Assembly: GCA_021648845.1 (NCBI GenBank)
Contig: JAKJHY010000010.1
Coordinates: 124,001-188,000, forward strand
Source: Mycobacterium sp. MBM
GTDB lineage: Bacteria; Actinomycetota; Actinomycetes; Mycobacteriales; Mycobacteriaceae
Direction of reading: 5' to 3'
DNA: 64,000 bases
This document shows, in pieces, positions 52,509-61,932 of the stretch. Position 1 is the first letter of the stretch. Each line of letters opens with the position of its first letter. Both the position numbers and the translations under genes were made by a program. The notes below the pieces were generated by a model. The model was given only the letters and a program-made list of their open reading frames with translations. It did not search any database and was not told the origin of the DNA.

Positions 52509-53572
52509 GGCTGAGCCTCCGGTCGGGGGTCGCCCCAGGTGTCCGCGATCGCCTGCCACGGATGCGCGTAGCGCAGGCCGGTGCCGTGGTACGCGGTGCG
52601 CCGCTTGAGGATCTGCTTGACCAGCGGTGCGAGGAGCCGCAGCAGCGGGCGCTGGATACCGGCCTTGTCGGCCGTCTCGATCAGCATGGCGGGCCAGGAA
52701 TGGTGCTGGAACCCTAGGGCCTGCTGGGCGCGAGAAGTGTCCATCCAGTCGGTGGCAAACCAGCCGCCGTCGTCGCCCGGGTCGCCCTTCAGTCCGGTCG
52801 GCACACCGCCCACCAGGCCCATCGCCGCGGCCATCGCCGGGGCCACCTCACCCTGGCGCAGTCGGTGGCTGGCGTCGTCGCCGCCGATCAGCAGCGTCTC
52901 CCCGAGCACGTCGGCGGTGGTGGCGGCGGCAAAGGCGCTCGCCACGTCGCGCACGTCGACGGTCTGTAGCCGGCCGTCGGTGGGCAGCATGCTCTCGAAG
53001 TAGATGTTGTCCATCTTCATGTAGGAGCCCGGGCTGACGGTGAGGACGCCGCCGAGTCGCAGGATCACCCAGGCCAATGCCGAGGTCCGCACGATCTTCT
53101 CGGCCCTGACCTTGTGGTCGCCGTAGATATCGGCCGGGTTGACCGGGGTATCGGCGCTCAGCACGCCCTCGACGGTGTGCGGGTTACGCGAGCCGTACAC
53201 GGCGATACTGGAGGCCAGCACGAAACGTGGTGTGGTGGGCAGTCTTTCGGCGGCCCGTACCAGGCTTGCGGTGGCGTCGACGTTGACGCGCTCGGCAAGC
53301 CCGCGACGTTGGTAGATGAACGGCGGGATGACCGCGGCGAGATGGATGATCGCCGACGGTGACACCTGCTCGACGAGCGCGCCGACGGCGGCCGGATCGG
53401 TGAGATCGGCCCAGTGCACCGTGACGCCGACCGGTAGCGAGTCGGCGGCCTTCCGGCTGGCGGGGGTGTCCAGATCGGTGGCGACCACCCGCCTGCCGTC
53501 CTCGGCAAGGCGCGCGACGGTCGCTGATCCGACCAACCCGAAGGCGCCGGTCACCAACACGGTTTCGGTCAT
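52505..53572 (-). CDS. NAD-dependent epimerase/dehydratase-like (extended SDR)
   Basis: A 355-residue extended SDR with TGAFGLVG and YGDHK (YxxxK). It is the paralogue of the protein at 11702-12784; the shared blocks include VVATDLDTP, LQTVDVRDVA, AFAAATTADV and FxTDWMDTSRAQ. Start ATG 53572 follows a GGAG. It is co-transcribed with the SDR at 51723. Its presence in two accessory clusters suggests a reaction on similar molecules. Confidence 0.85.
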   Translation of the reverse strand: MTETVLVTGAFGLVGSATVARLAEDGRRVVATDLDTPASRKAADSLPVGVTVHWADLTDPAAVGALVEQVSPSAIIHLAAVIPPFIYQRRGLAERVNVDATASLVRAAERLPTTPRFVLASSIAVYGSRNPHTVEGVLSADTPVNPADIYGDHKVRAEKIVRTSALAWVILRLGGVLTVSPGSYMKMDNIYFESMLPTDGRLQTVDVRDVASAFAAATTADVLGETLLIGGDDASHRLRQGEVAPAMAAAMGLVGGVPTGLKGDPGDDGGWFATDWMDTSRAQQALGFQHHSWPAMLIETADKAGIQRPLLRLLAPLVKQILKRRTAYHGTGLRYAHPWQAIADTWGDPRPEAQP

Positions 53573-53665
53573 CGGAACTCCATCAGCCGGTGGATGATCG
53601 CCTGTCACAGTAGCGAACGTCGCGCTGGTTGATTAGGTCAACTTCAGATTTCGGCGGGTGCGGTA

Positions 53666-54541
53666 TCAGTCCGATCGGATGCAGCGGAAACCGATATGGC
53701 TCATGCCGGTGTCGATCGGCTGGGGGCGGCGCGCGGCCGGTCGATAGCGCATGCAGTAGCTGTCCGCGCACAGGAACGAACCGCCCTTGACGACCTTGCG
53801 TGGCACGCCGAACTGTTCGTCGCGGCTGTCGTCTGCGCAGCACGGTGCGGTGGTGCGGTCCTCGCCGTACCAGTCGAGGGTCCACTCCCAGACGTTTCCG
53901 GCCATGTCGAACAGGCCATACCCGTTCGGGGGGTAGCTGCCCACGGGTTTCGTTGTGCCGTAGCCGGTGTCGGGTAGGTATGGGAACTCTCCGCGCCAGT
54001 GGTTGGCGAGTGGACGCCCGGGTGTCTCGGGATCGGCTCCCCAGGTGTAGGTGCAATGGGGGAGTCCACCGCGGGCGGCGATCTCCCACTGTGCCTCGGT
54101 CGGCAGCACCAGGCCCGCCCAGTCCGCATAGGATTGCGCGTCCTCGAACGCGACGTGCACGACCGGATGGTCGTCTCGGCCGCGCAGTGCCGATCGAGGG
54201 CCGCGCGGGTGATTCCAGCACGCACCGGGAGTCCAGGTCCACCACTGGCTCAGATGGCGCAGATCGACCGGTCCGGCGGTGCGGGTGAACACCATGGAGC
54301 CGGGGACCAGGTTCTGCGGGGGTGCTCCCGGATACAGGTCGGGATCCAGTGGACGTTCGGCCACCGTGACATAGCCTGTCGCCGAGACGAACTCGGCGAA
54401 CTGGGCGTTGGTCACCGCGTAACGCTGAATCCAAAACCCGTCGACGGTGACGTCGTGGGCGGGTGCCTCTTCCGGGTAGTGATCATCGGATCCCACACGT
54501 GCGGTCTGCGGCGGGACCCAGACCAGATCGGTGTCAGTCAC
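53666..54541 (-). CDS. Formylglycine-generating enzyme (sulfatase maturase)
   Basis: A 291-residue SUMF1/FGE-domain protein. The active cysteines Cys258 and Cys263 lie in FLCADSYCMRYR, matching the aerobic FGE pair. GTG 54541 is the probable start; an ATG at 54562 in frame is possible. It oxidises the sulfatase cysteine to formylglycine with oxygen. It lies downstream of the HAD and sulfatase genes and overlaps the HAD end, so the sulfatase and its activator are made together. Confidence 0.9.
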   Translation of the reverse strand: MTDTDLVWVPPQTARVGSDDHYPEEAPAHDVTVDGFWIQRYAVTNAQFAEFVSATGYVTVAERPLDPDLYPGAPPQNLVPGSMVFTRTAGPVDLRHLSQWWTWTPGACWNHPRGPRSALRGRDDHPVVHVAFEDAQSYADWAGLVLPTEAQWEIAARGGLPHCTYTWGADPETPGRPLANHWRGEFPYLPDTGYGTTKPVGSYPPNGYGLFDMAGNVWEWTLDWYGEDRTTAPCCADDSRDEQFGVPRKVVKGGSFLCADSYCMRYRPAARRPQPIDTGMSHIGFRCIRSD

Positions 54542-55445
54542 TGAAGATGGTCGCCCAATCATCGCGCATGCTGACCGTGGTCCACCCGTATTGTTCGGCG
54601 TGGCCGAGGGCGCGTTCCGCGCCTGCCGTGTAGTCGAATTCGCGTTCGGCATCGTCGTGACGCACCAGCATCTTCAGCGACGGTCCACCCTGGGCGCCGG
54701 TATACATCAGCATCTCATCGTCACCGTTGGAATTGCCGACCGCCAGGATGGGCCGGCGGCCGATGCGATTCCAGATGCGCACCGGCTTCTCGGGTCCGTC
54801 ATCCCAGATGTCCAGTGCGGGTTGCAGCAGCAGGTCGCCGGATCCGTCGGCGCCGACGAACTTGAGGCCCTGGGCGCTGCCGACGACGCGTTCGGGAGGG
54901 ATGCCGTAGATCCGGCTGGTGACCGGGCGCATGAAATCCCGCCCGCCACCGGACACGATGTAACAGGTGAACTCGTGATCATCCAGATAGCGCAGCAGTT
55001 CGACCATCGGCGCATAGGTGCACTCCAGGTATGGGCGGCCCAGCAAGGGGTGCATCGCCTCGGCGAAGAAGGTGCCGACGGCGGCTGCGTGATCTTCGAC
55101 CTTGACCGAATCGTGCAGTGAGAGCACGGCTGCGGCAAGAGTTTTCAGGTCGGAGTCGTCGCCTTGGTAATGCTTGGTGATGGCACCGCCGAACCACCGC
55201 AGGTCGCCGTTGTGGGCCGCCAGATACGGCTGTTCCTCGGCGAGCGACGGGTCGGTGGACACCTTGCCGGCCAGCCGCCGCACGATGAAGTCGAGTTGGA
55301 TGTACATCGGCTTCTCACACCACAGGGTGCCGTCGTTGTCGAACACCGCGACCCGCTCGACGGGATCGACCTCGCGGCAGACCCGCGCCACGAAGTCGAC
55401 GATGGTCGACCTCGTGGGCCCGTCCCGCCAGGTTTCCAGGGCCAT
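54534..55445 (-). CDS. HAD-superfamily phosphatase-like protein
   Basis: A 303-residue HAD hydrolase with FDNDGTLWC (Asp36, Asp38), the SGGGRDF segment as motif II, and GNSNGDDEM as motif III. It probably is a phosphomonoesterase. The start ATG 55445 is two bases from the sulfatase stop. It overlaps the FGE gene by eight bases. Such HAD proteins are common beside arylsulfatases in mycobacteria, with an unknown role. Confidence 0.85.
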   Translation of the reverse strand: MALETWRDGPTRSTIVDFVARVCREVDPVERVAVFDNDGTLWCEKPMYIQLDFIVRRLAGKVSTDPSLAEEQPYLAAHNGDLRWFGGAITKHYQGDDSDLKTLAAAVLSLHDSVKVEDHAAAVGTFFAEAMHPLLGRPYLECTYAPMVELLRYLDDHEFTCYIVSGGGRDFMRPVTSRIYGIPPERVVGSAQGLKFVGADGSGDLLLQPALDIWDDGPEKPVRIWNRIGRRPILAVGNSNGDDEMLMYTGAQGGPSLKMLVRHDDAEREFDYTAGAERALGHAEQYGWTTVSMRDDWATIFSD

Positions 55446-55447
55446 CG

Positions 55448-56992
55448 TCAGTCGCCCCGGGCGGCCAGGAACTTCTCCAACTCCTCCACGGCGTTGCTGA
55501 TGGTGAACGATGCCGGTTCCTGGCGCGGTGGAAACTCCTTGAAGGTCTCCAGGAATTGATTGACGATCGCGCTGCCGTAGAACATCAGATAGAGCCTGTC
55601 GATCACCCAGTCCCAGTAGGTGTTCGAGGTGATATCGGCGCGCTCGAAGGGATCGGTGCGCAGGTTGAACAGCTTGGGAGCCCGCAGTTTGGTGAACGGC
55701 TCGAACCATACCTCCAGGGTGCCCTGGCAGCGTTGCTCCATGAAGACGATCTTCCAGTTGTCGGCCCGGATGCCCAACACGTCGCCGTCGTCGGAAAAGT
55801 AGATCATCCCGCGGCGCGGGCTCTTGTCGACCTCGCCGGTGAGGTAGGGCAGCAGGTTGTAACCGTCTATGTGCACCTTGAAGGTCTCGCCGCCTGCTTG
55901 GTGGCCGGCCTTGAGCTTCTCGACGATATCCGGATCGCCGGCGGCCGCCAGGAATGTCGGGAGCCAATCATGGTGCTGGACAATCTCATTCGAGACGGAT
56001 CCAGCCTTGATCTTACCTGGCCAGCGGATCAGCTCGGGGATGCGGAACGCGCCCTCCCAGTTGGTGTTCTTCTCGCTTCGGAACGGGGTGGTGGCGCCGT
56101 CGGGCCAGCTGTTGGCATGCGGACCGTTGTCGGTGGAGTAGATGACGATGGTGTCCTCGGCGATCCCGAGTTCGTCGACGAGGTCGAGCAGCGTGCCGAC
56201 ATGGCCGTCATGATCGACCATGGTGTCGTGATACGGCGACTGCCAGCGCCCCGCCTGGCCGACGCTGTCCGGCTTGGTGTGAGTCCGGAAATGCATGTGG
56301 GTGGTGTTCATCCAGACGAAGAACGGCGTATCCGACTCGTGCTGGCGCTTGATGAAATCCACACAGGCGGCTGTGGTCTCGTCGTCGATGGTTTCCATCC
56401 GCTTCTTGGTCAGCGGGCCGGTGTCCTCGATGCGTTGTTTGCCGACCGGCCCGTACCGCGGATCGACCTCGCCGGAGTCCTGCTCCGTCGCCCAGGAATG
56501 GATCACGCCGCGGGGCAGTAGCGCGGTGCGTAGCAGCGGCGCCTCCTCGGCGGTCGGGTAGTCCTCGTGCTCGGGCTCCTCCTCGGCGTTGAGGTGGTAC
56601 AGATTGCCGAAGAACTCGTCGAAGCCGTGTGCCGTCGGCAGGTACTTGTTGAGGTCGCCGAGGTGGTTCTTGCCGAATTGGCCGCATGCGTAACCCAGCG
56701 GCTTCAACAGTTCGGCGATGGTCGGGTCTTGCTTCTGAAGGCCGACATCGACGCCGGGCATACCGACCTTGCTCATCCCGGTTCGGTACACGCTTTGGCC
56801 GGTGATGAACGAGGCCCTGCCCGCCGTGCAGCTCTGTTCACCGTAGGAGTCGGTGAACAGCATTCCCTCATGGGCGATCCGGTCGATATTGGGGGTCTGA
56901 TAGCCCATCATTCCGCGGCTGTAGCAGCTGAGGTTCCAGATGCCGATATCGTCGCCCCAGATGACCAGAATGTTGGGTTTTTCGTTCGGCAT
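55448..56992 (-). CDS. Arylsulfatase-type sulfatase
   Basis: A 514-residue sulfatase. The signature CTAGR with Cys55 (CxAxR) is the residue converted to formylglycine; metal-binding Asp14-Asp15 is in IWGDDIG, and further metal ligands lie in STDNGPH. It cleaves a sulfate ester from an unknown organic sulfate. The first Asp is close to the N-terminus and no signal peptide is visible, so it should be cytoplasmic. It leads the operon with HAD and FGE genes. Confidence 0.93.
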   Translation of the reverse strand: MPNEKPNILVIWGDDIGIWNLSCYSRGMMGYQTPNIDRIAHEGMLFTDSYGEQSCTAGRASFITGQSVYRTGMSKVGMPGVDVGLQKQDPTIAELLKPLGYACGQFGKNHLGDLNKYLPTAHGFDEFFGNLYHLNAEEEPEHEDYPTAEEAPLLRTALLPRGVIHSWATEQDSGEVDPRYGPVGKQRIEDTGPLTKKRMETIDDETTAACVDFIKRQHESDTPFFVWMNTTHMHFRTHTKPDSVGQAGRWQSPYHDTMVDHDGHVGTLLDLVDELGIAEDTIVIYSTDNGPHANSWPDGATTPFRSEKNTNWEGAFRIPELIRWPGKIKAGSVSNEIVQHHDWLPTFLAAAGDPDIVEKLKAGHQAGGETFKVHIDGYNLLPYLTGEVDKSPRRGMIYFSDDGDVLGIRADNWKIVFMEQRCQGTLEVWFEPFTKLRAPKLFNLRTDPFERADITSNTYWDWVIDRLYLMFYGSAIVNQFLETFKEFPPRQEPASFTISNAVEELEKFLAARGD

Positions 56993-57368
56993 AGTCGCAG
57001 GCTCCGCCTTCCTGGGTCATTGTCGCGAATCCCGACCTGCTGCAACCCTAGGCCTGTGAGGCCGTCCCGGCGGTGCAAACGGACGACGTATTTGTCGAAT
57101 GTTCACTGTGCTCCGACGCTGGCAGATCCTGGTTCCGCGGCGGCCAGCGAATCTTGCTTGGGCTGTGCCGCAAGGCAAGTCGATTGTCTCGCACAGCTCA
57201 AATGGCGCGCGGAGGTTCGGGTCAGCTGCTGGTGGCAAACGCGCCGCCGTAACCGGGCGGGAGCTGGCCGCGCTTTACGGGTCTAGGGTGGAGAGATCGT
57301 GGGTTCCTCGCGTGCCCGATCCGTCGGTTGCCGTCTGCGGTCGCTCTGAAGAGATGGGAGCATCGCCG
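56993..57368. other. Intergenic region without a clear gene
   Basis: About 375 bases between the divergent sulfatase and DUF5994 genes. An open frame runs through part of it, in frame with the DUF5994 gene, but its composition is irregular. A short inverted repeat (CTTGC...GCAAG) lies near 57150-57180. No promoter hexamers stand out. Confidence 0.5.
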
Positions 57369-57821
57369 ATGGTCGATGTCGCCGCCGAACATCCGTCCGC
57401 CACCCGGCTCGCGATCTGCGGGCGCACCGACCAGCCGGGCACCGTCGACGGCGCTTGGTGGCCGCCGGACTACGACCTGAGGACCACGCTGCCCGATCTG
57501 ATCTCGGTGATGGGCCGCTGGCTGGGGCCGGTATCGCGGGTGCTCTATGACCCGAGCCTGTTCCCGTCGGCGCCGTCTCGCATCATCCGTGGCACGACGG
57601 GGGTCTCGGTGGATCGCTACTCGCTGGTCTCCCGGGACACCATCTACCTGACCGGCACCCACACCCGCAACGCCCTGCTGTTCGTGGTGCCCCCCGAAAC
57701 GTCCGAGGACAACGCATGTGAGCTGCTCACGAGGGTGTCGAACACGACGATTCCGATGACGGTTCGGATGTTGCGGGCCATCGTCGGCGGCCACCCCGCG
57801 GCGCGGGAACAGTTGGGCTGA
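57369..57821 (+). CDS. DUF5994 family protein
   Basis: A 150-residue protein with RLAICGRTDQPGTVDGAWWP and LPDLISVM, typical of the DUF5994 family found widely in actinobacteria. GGGAG at 57356-57360 supports ATG 57369; an earlier ATG at 57354 is possible. The function is unknown. It converges with the alpha/beta hydrolase gene. Confidence 0.8.
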   Translation: MVDVAAEHPSATRLAICGRTDQPGTVDGAWWPPDYDLRTTLPDLISVMGRWLGPVSRVLYDPSLFPSAPSRIIRGTTGVSVDRYSLVSRDTIYLTGTHTRNALLFVVPPETSEDNACELLTRVSNTTIPMTVRMLRAIVGGHPAAREQLG

Positions 57822-57917
57822 TTTGGGCCGCGCCGGCGTCGTACCGTAGCCTGGTAAGCACGTTTCCCCGGCACTGTAGACGCCGCGCGGGAAGCCAGAG
57901 GCCGGGACGCTACAGCG

Positions 57918-58670
57918 TCACCGGCCTTGTCCAGCTTCGGGGCCGGTCGTGCTGGCCTCGTGGTCGGCCCATTCGGCGAGCTCGCGAACCAGGCCGGGAT
58001 ACCGCCCGCGATCGGGCCGGAAGATGTCGTGCGGGGAATCGGGAAACTCGTGCAGGCGTGCGGCTGGGAACACCTCCCGGTACCGGGCCCAGGCGGGCTG
58101 GTCGATGACGGTGCTGGTGGGGCTGCGGATGACCAGTAACGGCGGCCCCCACTGCGCCAGCGGTTCCCAGAAGGACCGCGACACCGCCGCGGCGAAGGTG
58201 GCGACGGCGGCCTGCCGGTCGACCCGCTGGTGTACCGGGGTGCCGCGCCAGCGACCGTCCAGCACCCGCGCCGCGATCTGCGTGGGCAGTGCGATCTCCT
58301 CGGGCAGATAGTCCCCGATCGAGATCGACCGCACCCGGTCGGTGTGCGCCAATGCCCAGTGCAGCGCGTAACTGGTGCCCCGGGAAAACATCGCAAGGTG
58401 CACCGGGCCTTCGGTCACCTCGTCGACGACCGCGCCGATATCGCCGGCGCGTGCTGCGGCGTCATACGGCCCGGACGGCGCCACGCTGCCGCCGTGGCCG
58501 CGCAGTTCGACCACCACGGTGCGCCGTCCGAACTGTGGCAGCACCGCGATGTAGTCCTGCGCCACGCAGGTGAACCCGGGCACGAAGACGACGGGCGCGC
58601 CGCGGTCGTCGCCGGAGTCGAGATAGCGGATTCGGGCGTCACCGTTGGCGGCGACGCGGAACTGCGGCAT
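57918..58670 (-). CDS. Alpha/beta hydrolase
   Basis: A 250-residue alpha/beta hydrolase. It has FVPGFTCVAQDY for the oxyanion hole, VELRGHGGS, the nucleophile Ser in AMFSRGTS, and a C-terminal PHDIF histidine. The usual first glycine of the nucleophile elbow is Met-Phe-Ser. It could be an esterase or lactonase. It lies 13 bases from the stop of the 3-beta-HSD gene on the same strand. Confidence 0.8.
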   Translation of the reverse strand: MPQFRVAANGDARIRYLDSGDDRGAPVVFVPGFTCVAQDYIAVLPQFGRRTVVVELRGHGGSVAPSGPYDAAARAGDIGAVVDEVTEGPVHLAMFSRGTSYALHWALAHTDRVRSISIGDYLPEEIALPTQIAARVLDGRWRGTPVHQRVDRQAAVATFAAAVSRSFWEPLAQWGPPLLVIRSPTSTVIDQPAWARYREVFPAARLHEFPDSPHDIFRPDRGRYPGLVRELAEWADHEASTTGPEAGQGR

Positions 58671-58683
58671 GGGTGGTAGTAAA

Positions 58684-59796
58684 TCAGCCCTTCGGCGGTG
58701 CCGGTGCGGCAGCGGTCACCGCCGGCTCGGAACCCTGGGCTGTCATCCTGTCGAACAACTCGGTGTAGTACGGCAGGCAGTCGGCCATGGCGGCTTCGGT
58801 GGTGAACAGCGGCTCGTACCCCAGATCGCGGCGGGCCTTGGCGATCGAGAAGTAGTTGTTCAGATAAAGCCGTTCGACGGCAAGGGGTTCGACCAGCGGT
58901 TCGCGGATGCCGTACTTGAAGTGCAGCCACTGCCAGGCCATCATCGCCTTGTGCACCAGCTTTCCGGAGACCCGGAAGTTCGGCAGACTGCGCCCGCAGG
59001 CTTCGACGACGGGGCGGGCGAACTCGAACATGTTCAGTGGTTCGCCGTCGTTGATGAAATACGCCTGGCCGGGCGCTGATCCGCCCTCGACCAGATGCTC
59101 GGCGGCCAGGATGAAACCGTGAATCAGGTTGTGCACGTAGGAGTTGTCCAACTTGATGTTCTTGTTGCCGACCAGCACCTTGACATGCCCGGCGAGCACG
59201 TTCTCGAACACCTTGCGGAACATCGTCTGATCCCCGCGCCCCCAGATGCCGCTGGGCCGGATGGAACAGGTGAGCATGCCGCGCTCGCCGTTGCAGCCGA
59301 GCACGAACTGCTCGGCGACGACCTTGGTCTCGGTGTACAGGTCGTTGAAACGGCTTGTGTAGGGCAGGGTTTCATCGCCATTCTGGATATCCTGGCCACC
59401 CATCACCACGCTGTTGGATGCGGTGTAGACGAAGCGCTTGACTCCCGCGGCCTGCCCGGCGTGCACCAGGTTCTTGGTGCCCTCGACGTTGACGTCGAAA
59501 CTGCGCTTGCGGTACTCCGCGGTGACCGATGCCCCGCCCATCAGGTCGATGATCGCGGCGGTGTGGATGACGGTGTCCACCCCGTCCACAGCCGCGGTCA
59601 CATCTGCAGTGTCGGTGATATCGCCGACGACGGTCTGCAGCTTCGGATGCGCGGGCAGCGGGGTCGGTACCCGGTCGAACGAGCGGACCTGCAGCCCGCG
59701 GTCGAGCAGCGTGGTCACGAGGTTGGCGCCGACGAAGCCGGAACCCCCGGTCACCAGGACTCGGCCCAGGTCAGTGCGCAGTGTTGGGTCTCCCAT
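58684..59796 (-). CDS. 3-beta-hydroxysteroid dehydrogenase-like (Rv1106c)
   Basis: A 370-residue extended SDR the same length as M. tuberculosis Rv1106c. TGGSGFVG at the N-terminus binds NAD; YTETK holds the catalytic Tyr and Lys. The M. tuberculosis enzyme converts cholesterol to cholestenone. The position before xseB is the same as in Rv1106c, although here an alpha/beta hydrolase follows it. Activity on sterols is by homology. Confidence 0.92.
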   Translation of the reverse strand: MGDPTLRTDLGRVLVTGGSGFVGANLVTTLLDRGLQVRSFDRVPTPLPAHPKLQTVVGDITDTADVTAAVDGVDTVIHTAAIIDLMGGASVTAEYRKRSFDVNVEGTKNLVHAGQAAGVKRFVYTASNSVVMGGQDIQNGDETLPYTSRFNDLYTETKVVAEQFVLGCNGERGMLTCSIRPSGIWGRGDQTMFRKVFENVLAGHVKVLVGNKNIKLDNSYVHNLIHGFILAAEHLVEGGSAPGQAYFINDGEPLNMFEFARPVVEACGRSLPNFRVSGKLVHKAMMAWQWLHFKYGIREPLVEPLAVERLYLNNYFSIAKARRDLGYEPLFTTEAAMADCLPYYTELFDRMTAQGSEPAVTAAAPAPPKG

Positions 59797-59867
59797 GTGA
59801 CGAGGATAACTGAAACGTGTTCCAGTTTTGAACCCCGAGCGGTAGAGCCGGTGCGCAGAGTGCGCTG

Positions 59868-60080
59868 TCAGTCATCCTCGGGCTCGCCAGCGGCGAGGGT
59901 GTCGGCGACCTTCTTGCGCGCACCCGCGAGGTGCTCCTCGCACCGTTTGGCCAGCTCTTCGCCGCGTTCCCAGAGCTTGAGCGAGGTGTCCAGGTCGAGT
60001 CCGCCGTGCTCGAGCTGAGCCACCACCTCGATAAGGGCGTCCCGCGCCTCTTCGTACCCCAATTGACTAATGGGCTTCAT
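59868..60080 (-). CDS. xseB: Exodeoxyribonuclease VII small subunit
   Basis: A 70-residue small subunit with [25 protein letters not shown] and a following [16 protein letters not shown] helix. It pairs with the XseA large subunit in a nuclease that cuts single-stranded DNA. ATG 60080 overlaps the xseA stop by 14 bases. Matches Rv1107c. Confidence 0.95.
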   Translation of the reverse strand: MKPISQLGYEEARDALIEVVAQLEHGGLDLDTSLKLWERGEELAKRCEEHLAGARKKVADTLAAGEPEDD

Positions 60081-61314
60081 CTGCACCCTCGCTGACTGTT
60101 GTGATGGCACCGTCGGCAACCCGCACCCGTAGCCGGGTGCCCGCCGGGGCGTCGTCGATCGACCGCAGGATCGGGCGGTCTGCACCCGATTGCCGCGCAT
60201 CGGCCACCTGGACGACGGCGTAGCCGCGCGCCAACGTGGCCGCCGGGCCCAACGTGCTCAAGCGGGCCCGCAGATGTTCCAGGCGGTCGGTTTCGGCGGC
60301 GATCAGCCGGCCGATGTCCCGCCGCGCCGTGCGGCGGGCCCGGTGCACCTCCTCGGCGCGGGCGTCCAGCGCCTGCAGCGGACGGGCCAGCACCGGTCGC
60401 GAGCGCAACCCGTCGATGATGTGCTGCTCGCGGCGCACCCAGTTGCGCAGCGCCTGGTCGCTGCGCCGGCGCAGATCGTCGACCTGGGCCTGCTCGGCGG
60501 CGGCGTCGGGGACCACGCGTTTGGCCGCGTCGGTCGGGGTGGCCGCCCGCAGATCGGCGACCAGATCGCAGAGCGGGTTATCGGGTTCGTGGCCGACGGC
60601 GCTGATCACCGGTGTGGTGCAGGCCGCGACGGCCCGGCACAGGGTTTCGTCGGAGAACGGCAACAGGTCCTCCACGCTGCCGCCGCCGCGGGCCATGACG
60701 ATGACGTCGACGGCGGGGTCGGCGTCCAGCGCGGCCAACGCCTCCACGATTTGGGCGACCGCGTTCGGGCCCTGCACGGCGGTGTTGCGCACGGCGAAGC
60801 GCACCGCGGGCCAGCGGCCGGCGGCGATCGCCATCACATCGTGTTCGGCCGCCGATGCGCGGCCGGTGATGAGGCCGATGGTGTCGGGCAGGAACGGGAT
60901 CGGTCGCTTGCGCCGACGATCGAAAAGACCCTCGGCGTCCAGCAGCCTGCGCAGCCGCTCGATCCGGGCGAGTAGTTCGCCGACCCCGACGGCGCGGATA
61001 TCGCTGACCCGTAACGAGAAGCTGCCCCGGCCGGTGTAGAACTGCGGTTTGCCGTAGACGATCACCTGGACGCCCTCGGCGAGCTTCACCGGCGCGTTCA
61101 GAACCAGGTCACGCGGGCAGGTCAGCGACAGCGACATATCGGCGGCCGGGTCGCGCAGCACCAGGAATGCGGTCGGCGAGCCGTGCCGCACGTTCAGCTG
61201 GGCGATCTGACCCTCCACCCACACCGTGCCGAGCCGGTCGATCCATTTGGCCACCCGGGTCGCCACGGCGCGCACCGGCCACGGGTTCTCCGGGGACTGG
61301 CCGGGTTCGCTCAC
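60067..61314 (-). CDS. xseA: Exodeoxyribonuclease VII large subunit
   Basis: A 415-residue protein with an N-terminal OB-fold ([19 protein letters not shown]) and the catalytic core with [17 protein letters not shown]. It degrades single-stranded DNA and protects against DNA damage. It overlaps the downstream xseB and its start overlaps the stop of the lipid-droplet protein gene by four bases. Matches Rv1108c. Confidence 0.97.
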   Translation of the reverse strand: MSEPGQSPENPWPVRAVATRVAKWIDRLGTVWVEGQIAQLNVRHGSPTAFLVLRDPAADMSLSLTCPRDLVLNAPVKLAEGVQVIVYGKPQFYTGRGSFSLRVSDIRAVGVGELLARIERLRRLLDAEGLFDRRRKRPIPFLPDTIGLITGRASAAEHDVMAIAAGRWPAVRFAVRNTAVQGPNAVAQIVEALAALDADPAVDVIVMARGGGSVEDLLPFSDETLCRAVAACTTPVISAVGHEPDNPLCDLVADLRAATPTDAAKRVVPDAAAEQAQVDDLRRRSDQALRNWVRREQHIIDGLRSRPVLARPLQALDARAEEVHRARRTARRDIGRLIAAETDRLEHLRARLSTLGPAATLARGYAVVQVADARQSGADRPILRSIDDAPAGTRLRVRVADGAITTVSEGADEAH

Positions 61315-61880
61315 TTCGCCGACGCGCGGGTGATCCTGTTGGCGAGCAGCGTCTGGAACGGGGCGCGGGCCTTGTTGGCCTCCTCGAAGGCCAGCAGCGC
61401 CTCCAGCTCGTCGAGCTTGAGCGAGGTGAGCCGCGCCCGCAGCTGTGCCAGCGTCAACGTCTCGTACCCGATCCGCTCGACGACGTCGGGCACACCGCCG
61501 CCGCCGTTGCCGGACGGCGCGACCACCTCGGGGGTGGGCTCACCTTCACTGAACAACGCGAAACGGCCTTCGGTCAGACGGGTCACCGGTGCCGGTTCGT
61601 CGTCGTCGGCGAGATTCTTGAACGGATCTTCGGGCAGATCCTCGTCGAAGGTCGCCCACTCCGGCTGCTCGTCCTTGGGCGGGAACAGTTCCTCCAGGGC
61701 CTCGTCACCACGGTTGACCAGATCGGCGACATCCTGCTGCACCTTCATCACCAGATGCGCCAACTGGCTGGCCACCGTCATCGGATAGGTCAGGATCGTC
61801 TGCGGGAGCTTGCGTGTCTCGTCCAGCGCGGTCACCGCCGCACCCACCAGCAGTCGGACTCCGTATGGTGCAGTTGCCAT
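61311..61880 (-). CDS. Lipid-droplet-associated protein (Rv1109c-like)
   Basis: A 189-residue protein. The N-terminal 80 residues form an amphipathic helical region ([36 protein letters not shown]), followed by an acidic middle and a helical C-terminus. The family is known in mycobacteria as lipid-droplet-associated. It leads the xseA-xseB operon and is divergent from ispH by 52 bases. Confidence 0.82.
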   Translation of the reverse strand: MATAPYGVRLLVGAAVTALDETRKLPQTILTYPMTVASQLAHLVMKVQQDVADLVNRGDEALEELFPPKDEQPEWATFDEDLPEDPFKNLADDDEPAPVTRLTEGRFALFSEGEPTPEVVAPSGNGGGGVPDVVERIGYETLTLAQLRARLTSLKLDELEALLAFEEANKARAPFQTLLANRITRASAK

Positions 61881-61932
61881 GGGTGCAGCCTACGGCTGGC
61901 CCGGCGGGCATGCCGGTAAGTACCCTGGTTGC

